Below the pieces are notes generated by a model that was not told the DNA's origin, did not search any database, and saw only the letters and a list, made by a program, of their open reading frames with translations. Positions 52,211 through 55,865 of a DNA stretch of 55,865 nt are shown one piece after another. The DNA is from Desulfosporosinus sp. BRH_c37 (GTDB lineage Bacteria > Bacillota > Desulfitobacteriia > Desulfitobacteriales > Desulfitobacteriaceae). Location: NCBI GenBank assembly GCA_001516045.1, contig LOEW01000237.1:1-55865 (forward strand). Reading direction: 5' to 3'. The position numbers and the translations under genes are program-made. Within the stretch, counting starts at the first letter, position 1. The number at the start of each line of letters is the position of its first letter.

Positions 52211-52455
52211 GTTGAAAACCTATCTGGTAAATAATTACTTAATCATTTTTCCGAAATTAGGGAAACTTAAATTCAACCCTCAATTCTGGTGGCGGATTGG
52301 CAACGGATGAAGTGAAAAGAAGAAGGTGTATTAAGATGGGATTCTTTTCAAAGCTTCTATGGAAGATTTCCAAAATAAGAAAATGGATAGTGATAAGATT
52401 TATAATTCGTTTCAAAAAACTAAAGTTATAAATCTCATCCAACGTCGGCTCATTG

Positions 52456-52659
52456 TTAGGAGGAAAATTTAATAATTGCTTGAACTCTTCCGACTTGCCC
52501 GTCAGTGAGTCTAACTTTGATTCCTCTCGGATGGGTCGGAGAGTTTGTCAATATATCTTTGACGACTCCTCGCGTTAGTTTGCCTGTTCTTTGATCTGCT
52601 TTCAATACAATATCTACAGTTACCCCTGCATAAATGTCTTTCCTGATCTGACCGTTCAT
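52456..52659 (-). CDS. ywbE: YwbE-family protein
   Basis: 67 aa. RKDIYAGVTVDIVLKADQRTGKLTRGVVKDILTNSPTHPRGIKVRL (in part, residues 6-50) is the YwbE (DUF2196) pattern, an SH3-like fold of unknown function. It starts at ATG after CAGGAGTTTTTTAA. It lies 50 bp downstream of mscL on the same strand. Confidence 0.9.
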   Translation of the reverse strand: MNGQIRKDIYAGVTVDIVLKADQRTGKLTRGVVKDILTNSPTHPRGIKVRLTDGQVGRVQAIIKFSS

Positions 52660-52709
52660 TTAAAAAACTCCTGTCAATTTCGCTACTTGCGCCCTTTAAT
52701 ATCTCAAGT

Positions 52710-53129
52710 CTATTTCTTCTTAAGAAGATCCCTGATCTCCGTAAGCAGTTGTACTTCTAAACTTGGACCTTTAGGAGCAGGGAGCTCTTCAGTTTTTTTC
52801 CTATTCAGCTTATTCATTATTTTCACGATCAAGAAAATAGCTCCGGCGATGATTAGAAAATCAAAAACTGCCTGGATAAAGTTGCCAACATTTAAAGTCA
52901 CTGCCTCTTTTATTATTTTACCCGTGCCATCAACAACGGCATCTTTTAGACCCAGCTTTAGATCAGTAAATTTCATGCCTCCCACAATAAGACCTATCGG
53001 AGGCATAATTATATCGGCAACTAAAGAAGAAACAATTTTCCCAAAAGCGCCACCGATAATGATACCTACAGCTAACTCCATCACGTTGCCCCTAGTCGCA
53101 AACTCTTTGAATTCTTTAATAAAGCCCAT
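52710..53129 (-). CDS. mscL: Large-conductance mechanosensitive channel
   Basis: 139 aa. The N-terminal amphipathic helix [22 protein letters not shown]1 ([26 protein letters not shown] region), TM2 ([20 protein letters not shown]) and a cytoplasmic helix ([14 protein letters not shown]) are all as in MscL. It opens on osmotic downshock. ATG is behind AAGGAAGTGTTCTTAA. Confidence 0.97.
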   Translation of the reverse strand: MGFIKEFKEFATRGNVMELAVGIIIGGAFGKIVSSLVADIIMPPIGLIVGGMKFTDLKLGLKDAVVDGTGKIIKEAVTLNVGNFIQAVFDFLIIAGAIFLIVKIMNKLNRKKTEELPAPKGPSLEVQLLTEIRDLLKKK

Positions 53130-53204
53130 TTAAGAACACTTCCTTTTAGTACCAAAATGATTATTTCCTTATAGTCATAAAATCCCTCTTACACATCCAG
53201 ATTA

Positions 53205-53270
53205 TGTGTCGTGAACTCGCTTTCCCTAAAACTTCTACTCCCTTTATGAAGTGGGAGTGTTATAATTGAA
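53205..53270. repeat. Fragment related to the dispersed repeat
   Basis: GTCGTGAACTCGC (the edge seen at 5930 and 34285, inverted) is followed by ACTTCTACTCCCTTTATGAA and GTGGGAGTG, a hairpin similar to that at 5580-5600. It lies between mscL and the fusion gene. Confidence 0.4.
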
Positions 53271-53278
53271 ACCAAATT

Positions 53279-55696
53279 TTACGCTTTCAAGCGACTTGCT
53301 CGCTTTTCTTTAGTGTGTAATAAAACGAGAGCAATGGTTATTCCTGTTAACACTAAACCAAAAGTGGCGGCAATCCCATAAGCTATGACTGTAGCGTGAA
53401 TATAAAAGGTATTCAGGCCTAACGGCGTTTCATAGCCTACTCCGAATAGAAGAGAACGAACTCCTGGAATAAAGCCCACTTGATACATAATATGCCCAGC
53501 TAGGACTAAAGGAGTAAATGCAAAAATAAACTTAACGCTTAGGGAAGCCGCTTTTGTTTTAAAGGGTTTGGCGATCATCCAAGTAAGAATCCCCCCTGCC
53601 AAGCCTGCTCCCCAATAGCACAGACTAAACCACGCTTTCCACAAAGTAGAAGGCCATAATCCACGGAGCGGTGCGAAATAATTGAGAGGAACCAATATAG
53701 CCAACATAACCCCGATAAACACGACGTATCCCTGGTTAACTCGAACCAGATTCCATACCTCACGACCTGCAAGACGCAAATTAACTCGTACTGAACCATT
53801 CGGACAATTTCGTACACAGTTAAAGCACAGTTTACAGTCTAAATTATTATCTAAATACGGAAGATGTTGGGACATTGGACAGCCTGGAACAGTCCCTCTG
53901 CCGACGTAACACTCAAAGGTCGTACACTTATTTAAACAAACCGTGGGATCAGCTCGGACCTCCAACATTGATCCTATAGAAGCAGTCCCAATAAATCCTC
54001 CCAACGGACAAAAATGCCGACACCAAGTATGGCGTGGATAGAGTACAGCGATAAAAATTGCACTTAACTGAATAGATATTAACAAGATGGCAGTGTAATT
54101 AGGATTTAAACGCATGTCGGTAACCACTTCAACCCAGAAAATTAAAAGAAACAGGACACTTACTAGGATGTAATCATATTTGATAATAAACTCTGGAATT
54201 GCTCGGTTCTTGTGCACCCTTTTTTGCACAAAATCCATAATCGTAGAAAACGGGCAGACCGTACACCACAATCTACCTAAGAAAGGAGATATAAGAGCAA
54301 GTGCTGGCCACCATAAACCCCAAACTAAAGTGAAAATCTTAGTGGAAACTGCAATTTCAGGAGTAAGAAGCAATAATAAGACCAAGGCAATAAATAGAGT
54401 TGCGGCTGCCAGCCTTAGCCAGCCAAGAAACGATCCTTTCTTCAGTAAACCTTCTAGCTTTGACCATCCTAAAAGGTTAACTGTATAACCGTTTTGTTCA
54501 GACGTGGGACCAAAAAAGATTTGTTCTAACCCAATAACATCTTGGTCGGCAATATAAAAGGCTCTTTCAATAACTTGAATTAATTCTGAAACATTTCCCT
54601 GCTGGTAATGATGTGAGAGCAATAGTTGGGTTGCTTCCCGAGACAGAGTAGGGACATTGCGATTGTTCTTCTTAGCCAGTTTTTCCAGGAATCCTTGAGC
54701 AAGAATGGGAATATCTCGTTTACGCTTACGTAGAGGAGATATTTCATACGTATGAGCAAAACATTTCCGGAGCTCCGGAATGATAATTCTTTCCAAAGCA
54801 TTAGGTTCCGCGTCCAAACTTCCGATGACGAAACATTTATTTTTCTGTAAGTTCATTACTTGGGCAAGTTTAAGTTGGGTATGGGGAGATATGAGGTTTA
54901 TTTCCCGTATGAATAAGGTTCCACCCTCAGCAATAGCGAAAGGATTGGAGTTATGAAAGGCTGAGGAGTCCTCTTGGTCGACGGACTCAATGATTAAGTC
55001 CCTCCACTGCTGATCGAAACGTCGTCCGTCCACAACTACAAAAGGGGCTGCTTTACCGGATTGGCGTTTATGGACGTACCAAGCCATCATCTGGCGACCG
55101 GTACCCCGTTCTCCGGTTAAAAGCAGGTGTCCCTTGGCGTGGGCTAGTTCTTCCAGTTTCCGTTCAACCTCTCCCGTCGTGCGGGCACCACCCCAAAGCC
55201 CATAAAATTTATCTTTATATTGGGTAAGCTGCAAAGCAGAACGTAGAATCTCCTTATATTTGGCTTCAGATAAAACGAGGTTTGCTTCATTCAAGTCTTC
55301 GGTTAATCTGCCGATAAACGTTTGGTAAAGCTTGGGCCAGCGCAAAAGCATGCGTGCAAAACTTTCTGCATCCAACGCCAAAACCTGACATTCCTCTAAG
55401 CAAAGAATTGTGTTGCAAGCGGCCTTACCGTTAAGCAAAGCAAACTCACCGAAGGTATCTCCCGGATCCAATGAATTAACGCGCCACATACGAGGTCCTT
55501 CTTTTTGAACCATAACATCCGCTTTTCCCTTGATCAGAATATAAAAGGAATTCGCTGCTTGGCCCTGCTTGATAATCTCAGAGCCTATATCATAGTTTTC
55601 CCATTGAAATTCTCTAGCGAGCTCAGCTAATTCAGGGGATGACAGATCAGAAAACAACTCAATGTTGGATAAACTATAAACTTTATCGTCACTCAT
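53279..55696 (-). CDS. cNMP-binding/AAA+/membrane polyferredoxin fusion
   Basis: 805 aa. Residues 1-130 form a cyclic-nucleotide-binding-like (CRP) beta-roll (IIKQGQAANSFYILIKGKADV; PGDTFGEFALLNGKAACNTI). Residues 165-395 look like an NtrC-type AAA+ domain, with altered Walker A (GERGTGRQ, Lys to Arg), altered Walker B (GGTLFIREI, Asp to Arg), no GAFTGA loop (SAFHNS in its place) and sensor II-like PLRKRKRDIP. No C-terminal HTH. Residues 425-795 form a membrane polyferredoxin of the NapH/FixG/NosR type: six or so helices, CTVCPF, CRHFCPLG, CLNKC and CKLCFNCVRNCPNG. The start is ATG 55696, behind GGAGGGCATT. It probably moves electrons under allosteric control. It stands alone. Confidence 0.85.
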   Translation of the reverse strand: MSDDKVYSLSNIELFSDLSSPELAELAREFQWENYDIGSEIIKQGQAANSFYILIKGKADVMVQKEGPRMWRVNSLDPGDTFGEFALLNGKAACNTILCLEECQVLALDAESFARMLLRWPKLYQTFIGRLTEDLNEANLVLSEAKYKEILRSALQLTQYKDKFYGLWGGARTTGEVERKLEELAHAKGHLLLTGERGTGRQMMAWYVHKRQSGKAAPFVVVDGRRFDQQWRDLIIESVDQEDSSAFHNSNPFAIAEGGTLFIREINLISPHTQLKLAQVMNLQKNKCFVIGSLDAEPNALERIIIPELRKCFAHTYEISPLRKRKRDIPILAQGFLEKLAKKNNRNVPTLSREATQLLLSHHYQQGNVSELIQVIERAFYIADQDVIGLEQIFFGPTSEQNGYTVNLLGWSKLEGLLKKGSFLGWLRLAAATLFIALVLLLLLTPEIAVSTKIFTLVWGLWWPALALISPFLGRLWCTVCPFSTIMDFVQKRVHKNRAIPEFIIKYDYILVSVLFLLIFWVEVVTDMRLNPNYTAILLISIQLSAIFIAVLYPRHTWCRHFCPLGGFIGTASIGSMLEVRADPTVCLNKCTTFECYVGRGTVPGCPMSQHLPYLDNNLDCKLCFNCVRNCPNGSVRVNLRLAGREVWNLVRVNQGYVVFIGVMLAILVPLNYFAPLRGLWPSTLWKAWFSLCYWGAGLAGGILTWMIAKPFKTKAASLSVKFIFAFTPLVLAGHIMYQVGFIPGVRSLLFGVGYETPLGLNTFYIHATVIAYGIAATFGLVLTGITIALVLLHTKEKRASRLKA

Positions 55697-55825
55697 AATG
55701 CCCTCCATTTGTTGAGAAGTTTGAGACCAATCCTATTATATCTTATTTTTCAGACTATTAATACGATTAATAGCAATTACTATATGAATCTCCAGAAGTT
55801 TGGCAAGATCCGACAACCAATAAAC

Positions 55826-55865
55826 TAAAGTTGAACATCGAGTCTTCGGTGACGTAAGTCATCCT
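55826..55865. repeat. Inverted copy of the repeat-block end
   Basis: 40 nt identical, apart from one base, to the reverse complement of 5887-5926. It reaches the window edge, so the full copy continues outside. Confidence 0.85.

Overview
The window looks like chromosomal DNA of a spore-forming, anaerobic Gram-positive bacterium of the Clostridia, most like the Desulfosporosinus/Desulfitobacterium group (Peptococcaceae). This is inferred from gene content and order: dnaE next to coaD and accD-accA, a YtoI-like DRTGG/CBS regulator, an alpha/beta-type spore protein, strong AGGAGG ribosome sites, an AlaR/AlaT-like pair, QueG, and a large membrane polyferredoxin. No database search was possible.

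Layout. 1-1300: a broken tyrosine recombinase and a degenerate ~40-bp tandem repeat. 1346-4896: mutM and polA. 5016-7428: a FlxA-like coiled-coil protein that appears to start at ATT, a 430-bp repeat block, an orphan response regulator and a protein with four ~38-residue repeats. 7631-18532: an envelope glycosylation locus. It holds a GT39 membrane transferase, a GT2 polyprenyl-phosphate transferase, a GtrA flippase, galU, a second GT-C transferase, a Spy-like lipoprotein, a two-component system and divergent galE.

18628-27698: a 9.07-kb integrated element in tRNA-Leu(CAA), flanked by a 58-bp direct repeat. It carries an integrase, an XRE regulator, a DUF6602-type nuclease, a lone HK97-type capsid gene, replication genes with iteron-like repeats, and small DNA-binding proteins. 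It looks like a phage satellite. 27787-39707: housekeeping genes on the minus strand (accA, accD, coaD, dnaE, ytoI-like, a spore protein, a metallo-hydrolase, GH18, a TagO/WecA-like enzyme, trmL, fmdB). 39772-46087: a RAYT remnant with a REP-like palindrome, aconitase, alaR/alaT-like, a GalT-like gene and queG. 46509-55696: a rubredoxin-flavoprotein, cca, a lipid kinase, a 2-hydroxyacid dehydrogenase, a peptidase remnant, a RluA-type pseudouridine synthase, ywbE, mscL and an unusual fusion protein.

Two things stand out. First, four promoters carry direct repeats of TTTCAG spaced exactly 11 bp apart, and in each the array ends exactly 10 bp before a -10 hexamer. They lie upstream of the FlxA-like gene, the glycosyltransferase operon, the response regulator itself and galE. 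This predicts an autoregulated OmpR-type regulon linking UDP-sugar supply, lipid-linked sugar transfer, sugar flipping and surface glycosylation. Second, the gene at 53279-55696 joins a cyclic-nucleotide-binding-like sensor, an NtrC-like AAA+ domain with damaged catalytic motifs and no DNA-binding domain, and a membrane polyferredoxin in one chain.
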